Part shown: piece after piece, positions 9,994 through 18,968 of the stretch | How the letters are laid out: every line of letters starts with the position of its first letter | Position numbering within the stretch: the stretch's first letter is position 1 | Origin: a bacterium | GTDB taxonomy: Bacteria; Orphanbacterota; Orphanbacteria; Orphanbacterales; Orphanbacteraceae | DNA: 64,000 bases | Reading direction: 5' to 3' | Assembly: GCA_025782575.1 (NCBI GenBank) | Contig: JALGYY010000009.1 | Coordinates: forward strand, 235,906-299,905 | Position numbers and translations under genes: made by a program | The notes under the pieces: generated by a model | What the model was told of the DNA's origin: nothing | What the model saw: the letters and a program-made list of their open reading frames with translations, nothing else | Databases searched by the model: none

Positions 9994-10734
9994 ATGACGG
10001 AACCGACTGAGCGTCGGGAAAAGGCTCTGCGCGCACTTGTTAATGGTCTTCGATCCGCATATGGCGATGAGCTGCTCTCGATTATCATTCATGGGAGTGT
10101 GGTTCGTGGGGACTACGATACCCATCGCTCTGACATCAATCTGTTTGTCGTTCTTTCCGAAGACGGGATCGGGCGACTCCGAGAGTCGATCCAAGTTGTC
10201 GGGGATGGTATGAAGAATGGGATTGCTCCCCCTGTGTTCGTTACGAAACGCTACATCGAGGGAGCGCTCGACGCATTTCCGATCGAGTTTCTCGAGATGA
10301 TGAGCGCTTATCGTGTCCTTACCGGGGAAGATCCGCTTGCGTCACTTGTCTTCGAGCGGGAATCGGTCCGGCTACAAGCCGAGCGGGAGGGGCGGAGGTT
10401 TCTGCTTCTTCTCAGGCGCGGATATCTCTCGGCCGCCGGCGACAGGGATCGACTTTCCGGCCTGATTGCCGAAAGTCTGCCCGGCTACTTCGCGCTCTTT
10501 CGCGCGATGCTCTGGCTTGTCACGGGAGACTACAAAGCCACTCGATCCGATCTGGTGAAAAGGGTGTGCGATCACTTCAATTTGAGGTACGGTCTGTTCG
10601 AAGAACTCGAGGCGGTTCGACGAGGCGGGCGGCGGCGATCGTCCGATCTCGTGGGGCTTGTCGAGAGCTTCCTTCAGGATGCTCGCCTCATCACTCATCG
10701 TTTGAATGACATGCAGAAGCAGAAACAGCAATAG
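9994..10734 (+). CDS. Nucleotidyltransferase-domain protein (MNT/HEPN-like architecture)
   Basis: A 246-residue cytoplasmic protein. Residues ~30-50 read GSVVRGDYDTHRSDINLFVVL, the Pol-beta-type nucleotidyltransferase signature GSxxRGxxxxxSDINL with the metal-binding S-D-x-N instead of the commoner SDxD. The remainder is helical and resembles the HEPN-like C-terminal half of kanamycin nucleotidyltransferase-like proteins. ATG follows AAGGAGACAGA. It sits between TPM and lemA genes with ~15-25 nt gaps, so it is probably co-expressed with them, although its substrate cannot be read from sequence. The Asn in place of the second Asp may make it catalytically weak or inactive. Confidence 0.75.
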   Translation: MTEPTERREKALRALVNGLRSAYGDELLSIIIHGSVVRGDYDTHRSDINLFVVLSEDGIGRLRESIQVVGDGMKNGIAPPVFVTKRYIEGALDAFPIEFLEMMSAYRVLTGEDPLASLVFERESVRLQAEREGRRFLLLLRRGYLSAAGDRDRLSGLIAESLPGYFALFRAMLWLVTGDYKATRSDLVKRVCDHFNLRYGLFEELEAVRRGGRRRSSDLVGLVESFLQDARLITHRLNDMQKQKQQ

Positions 10735-10749
10735 CTACGGAGGTAAGAT

Positions 10750-11343
10750 ATGTCCGGTTCGGGTAGGCACGGCGGGGTCAAAGCTGTTCTCCTGATCGTT
10801 CTTGCGGTAATTCTTATCGTGGGAATCGGCCTCTATTCCAAGGTCAAGGGGACATATAATCAGTTGGTGGGACTCGATGAAGGGGTGAAAGGCAAGTGGG
10901 CTCAGGTGGAAAATCAACTGCAACGTCGATTCGACCTGATTCCCAATCTCGTCAGCACAGTCAAAGGTTACGCCGCCCATGAAAAGGATGTGCTCACCGA
11001 GGTGACGAACGCGCGATCACGAGTGGGAGGCGCCGGGTCGGTACCTGACAAAATGGAAGCCAACAACGGTCTCTCCAGCGCCCTCGCCCGGCTACTCGTT
11101 GTGGTGGAGCGCTATCCGGACCTTAAGGCGGATCAGAACTTCCTGAAGCTGCAGGATGAACTGGCCGGTACGGAAAACAGAATCGCGGTGGAGCGAAAGA
11201 GGTACAACGACGCCGTAGTCGTTTTCAATACGAAATTGCGAAGTTTCCCGACGAACATCATCGCCGGCTTCTTCGATTTCTCTCGTGCCGATTTATTCGA
11301 AGCGCCGGGGGAGGCGAAGAGCGCGCCGAAGGTCGAGTTTTAG
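10750..11343 (+). CDS. LemA family protein
   Basis: A 197-residue membrane-anchored protein. A single N-terminal helix (AVLLIVLAVILIVGIGLY) is followed by the LemA helical bundle with the family landmark LDEGVKGKWAQVENQLQRRFDLIPNLVSTVKGYAAHE and, later, NFLKLQDELAGTENRIAVERKRYNDAV and FNTKLRSFPTNIIAGFFDF. Length and motif order are fully typical. ATG at 10750 follows GGAGGTAAGAT. The partner TPM gene is two genes upstream in the same operon, the usual genomic association. Confidence 0.95.
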   Translation: MSGSGRHGGVKAVLLIVLAVILIVGIGLYSKVKGTYNQLVGLDEGVKGKWAQVENQLQRRFDLIPNLVSTVKGYAAHEKDVLTEVTNARSRVGGAGSVPDKMEANNGLSSALARLLVVVERYPDLKADQNFLKLQDELAGTENRIAVERKRYNDAVVVFNTKLRSFPTNIIAGFFDFSRADLFEAPGEAKSAPKVEF

Positions 11344-11908
11344 ATTGGGCGGTTGGTTTGCAGGGGTGATACTCCGCATTTTCGGGTGGCGCTGGGAAGG
11401 GACGATTCCCGACGACGAGAAACTTGTCGTGATCGGTGCGCCTCACACATCCAACTGGGATTTCCTACTCATGGTTCTTTACACGAAGGTACTGGGCACC
11501 TCCCCTTCGTGGATCGGCAAACATACTCTCTTCCGCCCCCCCTTCCGTGGGTTTTTCCGCGCTCTTGGGGGCATCCCGGTCGACAGAAGCCGCAGGCAGA
11601 ATCTCGTGGAACAGGTAGTCGAAGGAATGCGCCGGCGGGATCGGGTTTTCCTGATCATCACACCTGAAGGAACACGGGGCGCCTCAGGATACTGGCGCAC
11701 CGGCTTCTATCACATCGCGCGGGAAGCGGGCGTCAGGATTCTAATGGGTTATGTGGATGGTCCGAAAAAGATGCTGGGGCTCGGCCCCGCTTTCACGCCT
11801 GGCGATGACATCGACCAGGTATTTGATGTGCTGCGCGAGTTCTATGCGGACAAGACTGGAATCAATCCCGAACTGACGGGCGAAATCCGTCGTCGACCGC
11901 CGACATAA
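11285..11908 (+). CDS. 1-acylglycerol-3-phosphate O-acyltransferase-like (PlsC/LPLAT family)
   Basis: Membrane-associated acyltransferase of the LPLAT superfamily. Motif I is the HxxxxD box in APHTSNWDF, motif III is PEGTRG in IITPEGTRGASG, and GGIPVDRSRRQ corresponds to motif II. This subgroup (~200 residues, no TM-rich N terminus) is widespread in bacteria as 'lysophospholipid acyltransferase family'. The open frame begins at 11285 inside lemA (58-nt overlap) with a very basic leader KRRGRRRARRRSS; TTG at 11345 just after the lemA stop is an alternative start, which would give LGGWFAGVILRIFGWRW as the N terminus. Family call is firm, the start is not. Confidence 0.88.
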   Translation: MPIYSKRRGRRRARRRSSFRLGGWFAGVILRIFGWRWEGTIPDDEKLVVIGAPHTSNWDFLLMVLYTKVLGTSPSWIGKHTLFRPPFRGFFRALGGIPVDRSRRQNLVEQVVEGMRRRDRVFLIITPEGTRGASGYWRTGFYHIAREAGVRILMGYVDGPKKMLGLGPAFTPGDDIDQVFDVLREFYADKTGINPELTGEIRRRPPT

Positions 11909-11974
11909 AATCCCCCCATGTGATAGAATGAAATCGTTCTGCACTCTGCCTTCCACTCATCAGAAGGGGGTTCC

Positions 11975-13423
11975 ATGCGATTCCGCTGTCTGATTCCATT
12001 TCTGGTCATCCTGTCAACCGTCTCCCTGCAATCCGCCGAAGCGACGATCCGCTGGACACCGGAAGATGCGAGGAGAGCGAAGGCTTCATCCCCCCCCACG
12101 AGGCACATACAATTGCCTCAAGCAAAGAGTGCTGCCACTCCCGAAGACTACCTCTTTGATTTCGAGCGGGCGGCCTGGTTCATTGCCTCTTTGCAGGTGT
12201 CGGATACTTTATCAGCGAACTACGGGGGCATTCGCGAGGGGGAACATCTCCCCGATATCATTCAGACAGACAATACTTCCGAGTCAATCTGGATCTTCAC
12301 ACGCTACTATGATGTATCCGGAAACGACTCGATCCTGACTCATCTCGATGCATCCTGGGACTACGTGCTCAGCCATCCGGCCTATAATGAAGAAGGCGGG
12401 GATGAAACTTACGGCGGTTATTACCGATATTACAACTGTGGCTGGGCGCTCAGGGCGGGTTTGCTTTTTGAAGAGGTGCTCGGCGACACGAGCCACCGTC
12501 CCTATGTCGATTCATGCGCCAACTACCTTTCTACCCACACCCTCTCCCGCCTGGGTCAGGTTCCGTTCCTGGACAATGTGAATCCTCCCGTTCTGGCATG
12601 GGGGGCGGGCAATCTCCGCCGGTACGGTGAGGCGCGAGGAGACAGTCTATGGTTGAAACGAGGTTGGCGGAGAGGTCAGCGCGCGAAGGGCTGGGTCGAG
12701 GGCGATCCGAGTATTCTGGGTACCGAGGAGTGGGCCATGTCGGGAGGCGCGGTCATGTGGGGCCTGCTGGAGTCGTATTTTCGTGAATTCCCCGCAGAAG
12801 AGTCGCTTTGGGTCGCCACTTACTCGTCGTTCATGGACACACTTTCTGATCCGGGCACATGGGAGAACGCGTGGCAGGGCTGGTATGCGTTCGGTGAGAA
12901 GAGACTGGAGGAGTCGACGGGCGATCCGATCTGGGGGAATCGCCATCTGGCGCTCACCGATTACCTTGTCGGGTTCGATGATACCGACCAGGACGGGGGG
13001 ATCATGGCGAACCCGGCTGAGAATGACACGATGGATCAGGGTTGGGTTACCGCCTATCTCGGTGTCATGTGTCTCGACCTCGTGATGGACGTGGCGACAG
13101 GGGTGCAGGAGGTTCGTGATGCGCCCCGGCCTCATGCAGGGATCCATATAACGAATTCGCCCAACCCGTTCAACCCGGTGACGACGATCGGATTCGATCT
13201 GGGTCGACGATCACGAGTGAAGCTGACGATTCATGACGTGTCTGGACAGCTCGTGGATGTTCTTGTTGACCGGGAACTCTCCCAGGGACGGTATCGAGGT
13301 GACCGCGGAATTCTCTGGAGGGGCGTCGATCGATCAGGCCGCCCGGTGGCGAGCGGCGCTTATTTCGTGAGACTGCAAACGGAGGTGGGTCTTTCGAGCA
13401 GGAGGATGATCCTCGTTCGTTAG
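11975..13423 (+). CDS. Secreted alpha/alpha-barrel-like protein with FlgD-like tail
   Basis: A 482-residue secreted protein. Signal peptide at 1-24 (RCLIPFLVILSTVSLQSAEA). The core (~50-390) has repeated helical Trp/Tyr-rich segments (WIFTRYYDVSGNDSILTHLDASWDYVL, YYRYYNCGWALRAGLLFEEV, WAMSGGAVMWGLLESYF), as in (alpha/alpha)6 glycan-active folds, but I cannot name a glycoside hydrolase or lyase family. The tail NSPNPFNPVTTIGFDL...GRPVASGAYFVRLQ...RRMILVR is the same sorting/anchoring domain type as in the subtilase at 2594. It converges with the sensor kinase and the two coding regions overlap by 4 nt. Confidence 0.8.
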   Translation: MRFRCLIPFLVILSTVSLQSAEATIRWTPEDARRAKASSPPTRHIQLPQAKSAATPEDYLFDFERAAWFIASLQVSDTLSANYGGIREGEHLPDIIQTDNTSESIWIFTRYYDVSGNDSILTHLDASWDYVLSHPAYNEEGGDETYGGYYRYYNCGWALRAGLLFEEVLGDTSHRPYVDSCANYLSTHTLSRLGQVPFLDNVNPPVLAWGAGNLRRYGEARGDSLWLKRGWRRGQRAKGWVEGDPSILGTEEWAMSGGAVMWGLLESYFREFPAEESLWVATYSSFMDTLSDPGTWENAWQGWYAFGEKRLEESTGDPIWGNRHLALTDYLVGFDDTDQDGGIMANPAENDTMDQGWVTAYLGVMCLDLVMDVATGVQEVRDAPRPHAGIHITNSPNPFNPVTTIGFDLGRRSRVKLTIHDVSGQLVDVLVDRELSQGRYRGDRGILWRGVDRSGRPVASGAYFVRLQTEVGLSSRRMILVR

Positions 13424-16400
13424 ACCGGATCTTTCGCTTTGATCTCAAGTGCAGTGACGGGGGGGACTCCGTCCAAATGGCGTGTAACAATCGACCGGAG
13501 TGCCTCGGCTTTGACCGGCTTGGACAGATAGTCGTCCATATCAGCTGCCATGCAGCGTTCGCGGTCTCCCTTCATGGCGTTAGCAGTCAAGGCGATGATG
13601 GGAGTTCTTGACGGACGGCCGCTCTCCAAAGCCCGGATCTTCGACGTCGCTTCGTATCCACCCATCTTCGGCATCTGTACATCCATCAGGATCAGATCGA
13701 AATGCTCTTCCTCGAACGCCCGGACCGCCTGCTGCCCGTCAGGGACGACGCGGACAGTGTGGCCCTCTCTTTCCAGGATCTTGGTGGCGACGAGCTGATT
13801 GACCGCGTTGTCTTCCGCAATGAGAATTCGATACTCTGGCGACTTGGTTTCGATCTTTGACTCAATCGCCTGGCTGATTTCAACCCCACTTGCTTCATCC
13901 TTGAAAACAGACATGATCGCATCGAACAGATCGGATTGCTTAATCGGTTTGGAGAGGGTGGACTCGATCCCTACAGATGTATACTTTTCCTTCGGAATGT
14001 GAAGGGCGGATGAGAGAAGCAGCATGTGAGGCGAGTCATCCCCGAAGGCCTCCATTACCTGCTCCGCCAGATCAAGACCATCGATTTCAGGCATCATGTA
14101 ATCGAGGAGAAGAAGATCGAAGGGCATTCCGGTCCCGATCGCCTGTGTGACCTCAATCAATGCATCGGGTGCGGATGGAACGGTCTCCACGCTGATTCCC
14201 CAGAGACCGAGCATCTCCTCGAGGATCAAACAGTTGGTCGCGTTATCATCGACCACGAGGATCTTCTTCGATTGGAGATCGGGGATACTTCTTTCCAGTT
14301 CGGCGCTCTCTACCGGCGGGGCCGAATCGAGGCGGCACGTAAAACTGAACTGCGTTCCGTGGCCCGGAGTACTCTCCACCTTGATCCGTCCGCCCATGAT
14401 CTGCACCAGACTCTGGCAGATCGTCAGTCCGAGACCTGTGCCACCGTACTTCCGTGTGGTCGAGCCGTCGGCCTGGGTGAATGACTCGAAAATTTCCCGC
14501 TGCTTCTCGTACTTGATTCCGATGCCGGTGTCGTGAACGACGAAGTTCAGCATGAGGGAGGTGGAGTCCTCCCCGACAAGGGAAACATTGACGAGAACCT
14601 CACCCTCTTCGGTGAACTTCAGAGCATTACCGACGAGATTTACGAGGATCTGGCGGAGCCTGTTGGAATCTCCCACGAGTCTGTCCGGCACTTCCGGGTC
14701 GACATGCCAGGCGAGTTCCAGCCCTTTCTCGTGTGCGATGACGCCATGAGCGCGAAGCGTTTCGCCGATCAACTCTCTCATATTGAATGGGATCGGCTCC
14801 AGTTCGAGCTTGCCCGCCTCGATCTTGGAGAAGTCGAGAATGTCGTTGATGACGGCGAGCAGGGAATCCGCAGATGACTTGAGCGTTTTCAGGTTCCCTG
14901 TCTGCTCCCTGGTGAGCTCGGTTTCCAGCGTCAGATCCGTCATGCCGATAATACCGTTCAGCGGGGTCCGGATTTCATGACTCATGTTGGCGAGGAACTC
15001 TGATTTCGACTTCGACGCCTGGAGCGCTTCGTCTCTCGCCTCCCGCAATGCCGATTCCTGCCGCTTTCTATCAGAAATATCCTGCTTGATCGCAATGTAA
15101 TGGGAGATCGCCCCCTCATGATCCTCGACGGGTGTGATCGTCATCTCCTCATGGTAGATGGTGCCGTCTTTCTTCTTGTTGAATAACTCTCCGTGCCAGA
15201 CATCACCCCGGACAATTGTCTCCCAGAGTTCACCGATAAAGGCCTGGTCGTGAACACCCGATGACACAAGGCTTAAATTCCGGCCGATGCATTCCTCATC
15301 TTCATAACCCGACAGAGTCAGGAAAGCGGAATTGGCCCAGGTGATCGTTCCCCCTTGATCCGTGATGACGATGGCGTTCGCGGCGGACTCGAGGGCTGCG
15401 CTCTGGAGCCGGAGCTGTGTGCTGCTTTGCCGGATCTGTTTCTCCAGACCGGAGATGAAGAGGAAGGAAAACACGATCAGCGCGATGGCTATGCCGGCGC
15501 CGATTGCCGTAACCGATGCAACTGCCTTATAGAGGTCGGCTGTCAGGCGCGTGGTCTCCATGAGTATCGCCTGATACCCGATCAGATCGCCTCCCCCGGT
15601 TCTCAGGGGAAAGAACCGGAGCATGTGGCTCCTGCCATCCGCTTCAATGGGAAACTCTCCGCTCGGCGGAGCAAAATCGCTTTCAGAAAGAAGGAGTGAG
15701 AATGATCGGGGAAGCGCCTCAATCGTTTGATCCACAATTACATGATCGGGAAACTGGTTCCAGCGGGGAACCTTGTGCTTGGCAAGCATGCCGTTTTCCC
15801 AGTATTCCTGAACGAGATTCTTCTTGGCGAGTAACACGATCACATCCATGCTCGTTTCGGACTTCACGATCCGGGCCAGCTGATCGATTCGTCTCGCCAA
15901 TTCCAGATAGCCGATGAGTTCCCCTTCGTAGTACCAGGGGAACACAACTCGTAAAGCGTGATAGGCATGGTACTTTCCCAGTTCAAAACCGACGGTCGGT
16001 TTCCCGGTTCGTTCGGCTTCCAACGTGCCGTGGCGATCGATCGTATCTCCATGAAGTGAGGTGCGATGAAGTCGGACGAGATTTTTGCGGTCCGGGCCGG
16101 AGAAATAGAAATGGGTGATTCCGTTATTCTCACTCAGCTTATGAAAGAAGGGTGCGGCGGCCTCGATCAGAACCTGGCGATCGCCGGCAAGAAATGCCTC
16201 CCGATACTCACTGTTTCGGGAGGTCGCGTCGAGAATGGCGAGCATGAATTCGGCAGCCCTATCGAACTCACTCTGGAGGAGAACCTGAGTAGAATAAAAT
16301 TTACGGTCGATACGCTCGTCCAGTTGGCGACTCTTGGACAGAAATGTGCCAAAACCGATGGCACCGACAAAAATGAGCATTCCTAATGCAAACGGAATGA

Positions 16401-16506
16401 GCAATTGGGACTTGATATCCAGAAGGGCAGTGATGTTACGTCTCAAGGTTCTTCCTATATCATGAGTAGAAGCGCCGGCCGGAAGGCCCGTTCTAGTGAT
16501 CGACAT
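13420..16506 (-). CDS. Hybrid sensor histidine kinase with PAS and two receiver domains
   Basis: A 1028-residue membrane-bound phosphorelay sensor. An N-terminal TM (PFALGMLIFVGAIGFGTFL) and a second near 330-355 (VTAIGAGIAIALIVFSFLFISG) flank a ~280-residue periplasmic sensor that looks like a double-Cache/CHASE-type domain (FYFSGPDRKNLVRLH). PAS follows (AIVITDQGGTITWANSAFLTLSGYEDEE) with a PAC segment, then HisKA with phospho-acceptor His near 508 (FLANMSHEIRTPLNGI), HATPase_c (NLVGNALKFTEEGEV, DTGIGI, GGTGLGLTI), REC1 (phospho-Asp near 802, LLLLDYMMPEIDG) and REC2 (near 942, LILMDVQMPKMGG). All catalytic boxes look intact. No separate response regulator lies next to it, so its output target is not visible here. 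Confidence 0.94.
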   Translation of the reverse strand: MSITRTGLPAGASTHDIGRTLRRNITALLDIKSQLLIPFALGMLIFVGAIGFGTFLSKSRQLDERIDRKFYSTQVLLQSEFDRAAEFMLAILDATSRNSEYREAFLAGDRQVLIEAAAPFFHKLSENNGITHFYFSGPDRKNLVRLHRTSLHGDTIDRHGTLEAERTGKPTVGFELGKYHAYHALRVVFPWYYEGELIGYLELARRIDQLARIVKSETSMDVIVLLAKKNLVQEYWENGMLAKHKVPRWNQFPDHVIVDQTIEALPRSFSLLLSESDFAPPSGEFPIEADGRSHMLRFFPLRTGGGDLIGYQAILMETTRLTADLYKAVASVTAIGAGIAIALIVFSFLFISGLEKQIRQSSTQLRLQSAALESAANAIVITDQGGTITWANSAFLTLSGYEDEECIGRNLSLVSSGVHDQAFIGELWETIVRGDVWHGELFNKKKDGTIYHEEMTITPVEDHEGAISHYIAIKQDISDRKRQESALREARDEALQASKSKSEFLANMSHEIRTPLNGIIGMTDLTLETELTREQTGNLKTLKSSADSLLAVINDILDFSKIEAGKLELEPIPFNMRELIGETLRAHGVIAHEKGLELAWHVDPEVPDRLVGDSNRLRQILVNLVGNALKFTEEGEVLVNVSLVGEDSTSLMLNFVVHDTGIGIKYEKQREIFESFTQADGSTTRKYGGTGLGLTICQSLVQIMGGRIKVESTPGHGTQFSFTCRLDSAPPVESAELERSIPDLQSKKILVVDDNATNCLILEEMLGLWGISVETVPSAPDALIEVTQAIGTGMPFDLLLLDYMMPEIDGLDLAEQVMEAFGDDSPHMLLLSSALHIPKEKYTSVGIESTLSKPIKQSDLFDAIMSVFKDEASGVEISQAIESKIETKSPEYRILIAEDNAVNQLVATKILEREGHTVRVVPDGQQAVRAFEEEHFDLILMDVQMPKMGGYEATSKIRALESGRPSRTPIIALTANAMKGDRERCMAADMDDYLSKPVKAEALRSIVTRHLDGVPPVTALEIKAKDPV

Positions 16507-16599
16507 TCCAACGGCTCGTCTTTACACTGATGCGAGACTAACGTCGTTTCCGGTAGTCATTTACCTGCCGGGAGCATCCTGAACCAATTGAGGGAACCG

Positions 16600-18072
16600 A
16601 TGAGAAGATCGAAGACTCCTCCGGACCAGATCGACCTGGAGAGCCTATTTCCGGCAGAAAGCAAGATTCCTCGTCAGAATCGGGTGTTTGTGAACCGAAA
16701 TCTGAGGCTTCCTTCGATCGGGGCGATCGGATTCGACCTCGATCATACGCTGGCTCACTACGACCCCATCCAGGTCGAGGAGCTGGCATTTCGTACAACC
16801 CAGAACAAGCTGGTGGAGCACCGGGGGTATCCGAAGGCTGTAGCCCAGATCCGGTATGATCCGGAGTTCGTGATTCGCGGGCTTGTGATCGATCGCGAGC
16901 AGGGCAATATCATCAAGATGAACTATCACAGCTACGTCACGCGTGCATTCCACGGAAGACGGGAGCTGGGGAAGTCGATTCTCAAGATCTATCGCCAGGA
17001 GCGCATCGATCTTTCCGCGGAGCGATACGTCTCCGTTGACACTCTCTTTCACCTCCCCGAAGTGTATCTCTATCTTTCCATAATCGACTTCCTGGAGGAG
17101 CGCGGGGAGAAGGCTGATTTTCAGAAGATTTACTCGGATGTCAGGGAAATGATCGATAAGGCTCACGCCGACGGTTCGATCAAAAGCGTGATTTGCGAGG
17201 CGCCGTCTCGATTCCTCCGGACCGATCCGGAGCTACCGATCCTGCTCGATCAATTCCGATCCTGGGGCAAGAAGATCTTTCTGCTGACGAATTCAGAGCA
17301 CTACTACGCCGACGTATTGCTCAGCCACCTGTTCCGCAGAAAACGTGATACGGGAGGGCGGCACTGGACGGAATTTTTCGATGTCGTGATCTGTGATGCC
17401 GCCAAGCCGGGATTCTTCACGAAGGGTAAGAAAGATACTCATCCGGCGGTGATTGCCGACTGCCGGATAAAGGAAGCGTGGGAAGGGGGGAACACCGAAT
17501 TCCTAGAGGAACGCCTCGGGTATTCGAGGGATCAGGTTCTCTACTTCGGCGATCATACCTACGGCGACATCCTCCTCGCCAAAAAGTCCTCGGGCTGGCG
17601 GACGGCTATGCTCGTGGAGGAACTGGACCACGAACAGCGGGTGGCGCAGTTGCTTGAACCGAAACTCCGAACAGTGAGCGGTCTATCCGAGGAGAGGGAG
17701 AGGATCGACATCGAACGTGCGGTCCTGGAGCGGGAGCATGCGAGGCTTACTGTCGCACTGGAGAGTGAGACGGAAAAACGGACGCGCAATCGAAAAACTT
17801 CTCAGTTGAAATACCTGGAGAAAGAACTTCAGAATCGGTTGGATAAAGGACAGGAATTGGGCCGCGAAATCGGGCGGCACTGGGGCGAGTCCCAGCGCGC
17901 CTACAATCGGGTCTGGGGACCGCTCTTTCGGGAGGGGAATGAAACGAGCCGATTCGGACATCAGGTGAAGGACTTCGCCTGTCTCTACACGAGCCGGGTG
18001 ACGAATTTCCTGAACTACGCCAGCGACCACTACTTCCGGTCACCCATGGATCATATGTCCCATGAACTCTAG
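16600..18072 (+). CDS. HAD-IG family 5'-nucleotidase (cytosolic IMP/GMP-specific type)
   Basis: A 490-residue HAD hydrolase of the purine 5'-nucleotidase family, which dephosphorylates purine nucleoside monophosphates. HAD motif I is D-x-D-x-T in IGFDLDHTLAHYDP near residue 45, and motif II is LLTNSEHYYADVLLSHLF; motif IV lies in YFGDHTYGDILLAKKSSGWRT. The C-terminal coiled-coil (EEREREDIERA...LEREHARL) and REGNETSRFGHQV are also typical. ATG at 16600 is chosen because GAGGGA sits 6-8 nt upstream; the TTG at 16588 would include that site in the coding region. It overlaps the next gene by 11 nt. Confidence 0.93.
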   Translation: MRRSKTPPDQIDLESLFPAESKIPRQNRVFVNRNLRLPSIGAIGFDLDHTLAHYDPIQVEELAFRTTQNKLVEHRGYPKAVAQIRYDPEFVIRGLVIDREQGNIIKMNYHSYVTRAFHGRRELGKSILKIYRQERIDLSAERYVSVDTLFHLPEVYLYLSIIDFLEERGEKADFQKIYSDVREMIDKAHADGSIKSVICEAPSRFLRTDPELPILLDQFRSWGKKIFLLTNSEHYYADVLLSHLFRRKRDTGGRHWTEFFDVVICDAAKPGFFTKGKKDTHPAVIADCRIKEAWEGGNTEFLEERLGYSRDQVLYFGDHTYGDILLAKKSSGWRTAMLVEELDHEQRVAQLLEPKLRTVSGLSEERERIDIERAVLEREHARLTVALESETEKRTRNRKTSQLKYLEKELQNRLDKGQELGREIGRHWGESQRAYNRVWGPLFREGNETSRFGHQVKDFACLYTSRVTNFLNYASDHYFRSPMDHMSHEL

Positions 18073-18805
18073 CGGTGGAAAGAGACCTCTCGAAGGTAAG
18101 ACAGCCGTCGTAACCGGCGGAGCGGTCCGGATCGGAAAAGCGATCGTGCTCGAATTGGCACGGGCGGGGGCGAGAGTGGCCGTCCACTATCATTCTTCAA
18201 AACAGGAAGCGATGCGCACGGCCCGTGAAGCGGGAGGGGGTGCGGATGTTTTTGCGGCCGATATCTCATCCGTCGAGCAGGCCGGGGGACTGATATCTCA
18301 GGTACATGAAGTGTTCGGGGGAGCGGATATCCTGGTGAACAATGCGGCGGTCTTCGGGAGAACCCCATTTCTCGAAACTACTGAAGAAGAGTGGGATCGG
18401 TTTCACTCGACCAATCTGAAGGGGCTCTTCTTTCTGACCCAGGCATTCGCTTCGAAATCTGATCAGGGCGTGGTGATCAACATCGCGGACAGTGCCGGTG
18501 AGGCGATGTGGCCAGGTTATCTGGCATACTCGACGACCAAGGCGGGCGTCATCGCCCTTACCCGGGGATTGGCGAAGAGCCTGGCGCCGGGGATTCGTGT
18601 CAACGCGATTCTTCCGGGCCCCATGCTTCCGCCGGAGGGTTCAGGAGATCTCGAGTCGATAGCGGAGGGTGTCGGCCGGACTGTCCTCAAGAGGCAGGGG
18701 AGCCCGGAAGATATTGCACGGGCGGTTCTCTATTTTGTGACTGACGGAGGATATGTAACCGGCGCGGTACTTCCCGTGGACGGGGGGCGCCACCTGACAG
18801 GATAA
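18062..18805 (+). CDS. Short-chain dehydrogenase/reductase (pteridine-reductase/FabG-like)
   Basis: A 247-residue NAD(P)H-dependent Rossmann oxidoreductase. The cofactor motif TGGAVRIGKA (residues ~17-26) is the TGxxxRIG variant frequent in pteridine reductase/FolM-like SDRs. NNAAVFGRTPF is the NNAG-type motif, and the catalytic Tyr-x3-Lys is YSTTK (155-159) with Ser in NIADSAG. The end VTGAVLPVDGGRHL is typical. It overlaps the nucleotidase by 11 nt, so translation is probably coupled. Substrate unassigned. The TAA stop lies in the A-run that forms the U-tract of the opposing small-RNA terminator. Confidence 0.9.
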   Translation: MNSSGGKRPLEGKTAVVTGGAVRIGKAIVLELARAGARVAVHYHSSKQEAMRTAREAGGGADVFAADISSVEQAGGLISQVHEVFGGADILVNNAAVFGRTPFLETTEEEWDRFHSTNLKGLFFLTQAFASKSDQGVVINIADSAGEAMWPGYLAYSTTKAGVIALTRGLAKSLAPGIRVNAILPGPMLPPEGSGDLESIAEGVGRTVLKRQGSPEDIARAVLYFVTDGGYVTGAVLPVDGGRHLTG

Positions 18806-18840
18806 AAAAACCTTCCAGGTTCCGCTAAAGCCTGGAAGGT
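18804..18840 (-). terminator. Rho-independent terminator
   Basis: Perfect 10-bp inverted repeat at 18810-18819 and 18831-18840 with seven A on the plus strand at 18804-18810, i.e. a U7 tract on the minus strand. On the plus strand no U-tract follows, so it is directional. It ends the candidate small RNA and could stop minus-strand readthrough towards the SDR gene. Confidence 0.85.
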
Positions 18841-18897
18841 CTTCGTCTCCGCTTGACTACCCTGTTTTCCTGCCTACTAACCGCAAGAAACTTACAT
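18804..18897 (-). ncRNA. Candidate small RNA with its own promoter and intrinsic terminator
   Basis: On the minus strand a strong promoter (18931-18903) is followed, about 6 nt later, by a ~94-nt stretch that ends in a textbook intrinsic terminator: 10-bp perfect stem ACCTTCCAGG/CCTGGAAGGT, 11-nt loop, then seven U. There is no credible ORF; the only start near the 5' end is AUG followed at once by UAA. I do not recognise it as tmRNA, 6S, SRP or RNase P RNA. Its 3' end reaches the stop codon of the opposing SDR gene, so it could also act as an antisense or end-protection RNA. The transcript is inferred, not seen. Confidence 0.6.
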
Positions 18898-18902
18898 GGA
18901 CC

Positions 18903-18931
18903 ACTATAGCACAAGTCCGTTCAGGTATCAA
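18903..18931 (-). promoter_or_regulatory. Sigma-70-type promoter of the candidate small RNA
   Basis: Minus strand: TTGATA (18931-18926), 17-nt spacer, TATAGT (18908-18903). Each hexamer matches 5/6 of the E. coli consensus at ideal spacing. No CDS follows in a usable position before the terminator at 18840-18804. Confidence 0.6.
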
Positions 18932-18968
18932 GCCTGTAGCCATGACGATCCTGCTAGCGCCCCTCTGC

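Noticed and set aside
18804-18931. Candidate RNA as tmRNA, 6S, SRP RNA or RNase P RNA
   Set aside because: Too short and lacking their landmarks (tRNA-like ends with CCA and tag ORF, 6S bubble, GGAAG-type SRP tetraloop helix, GAGGAAAGUCC of RNase P).
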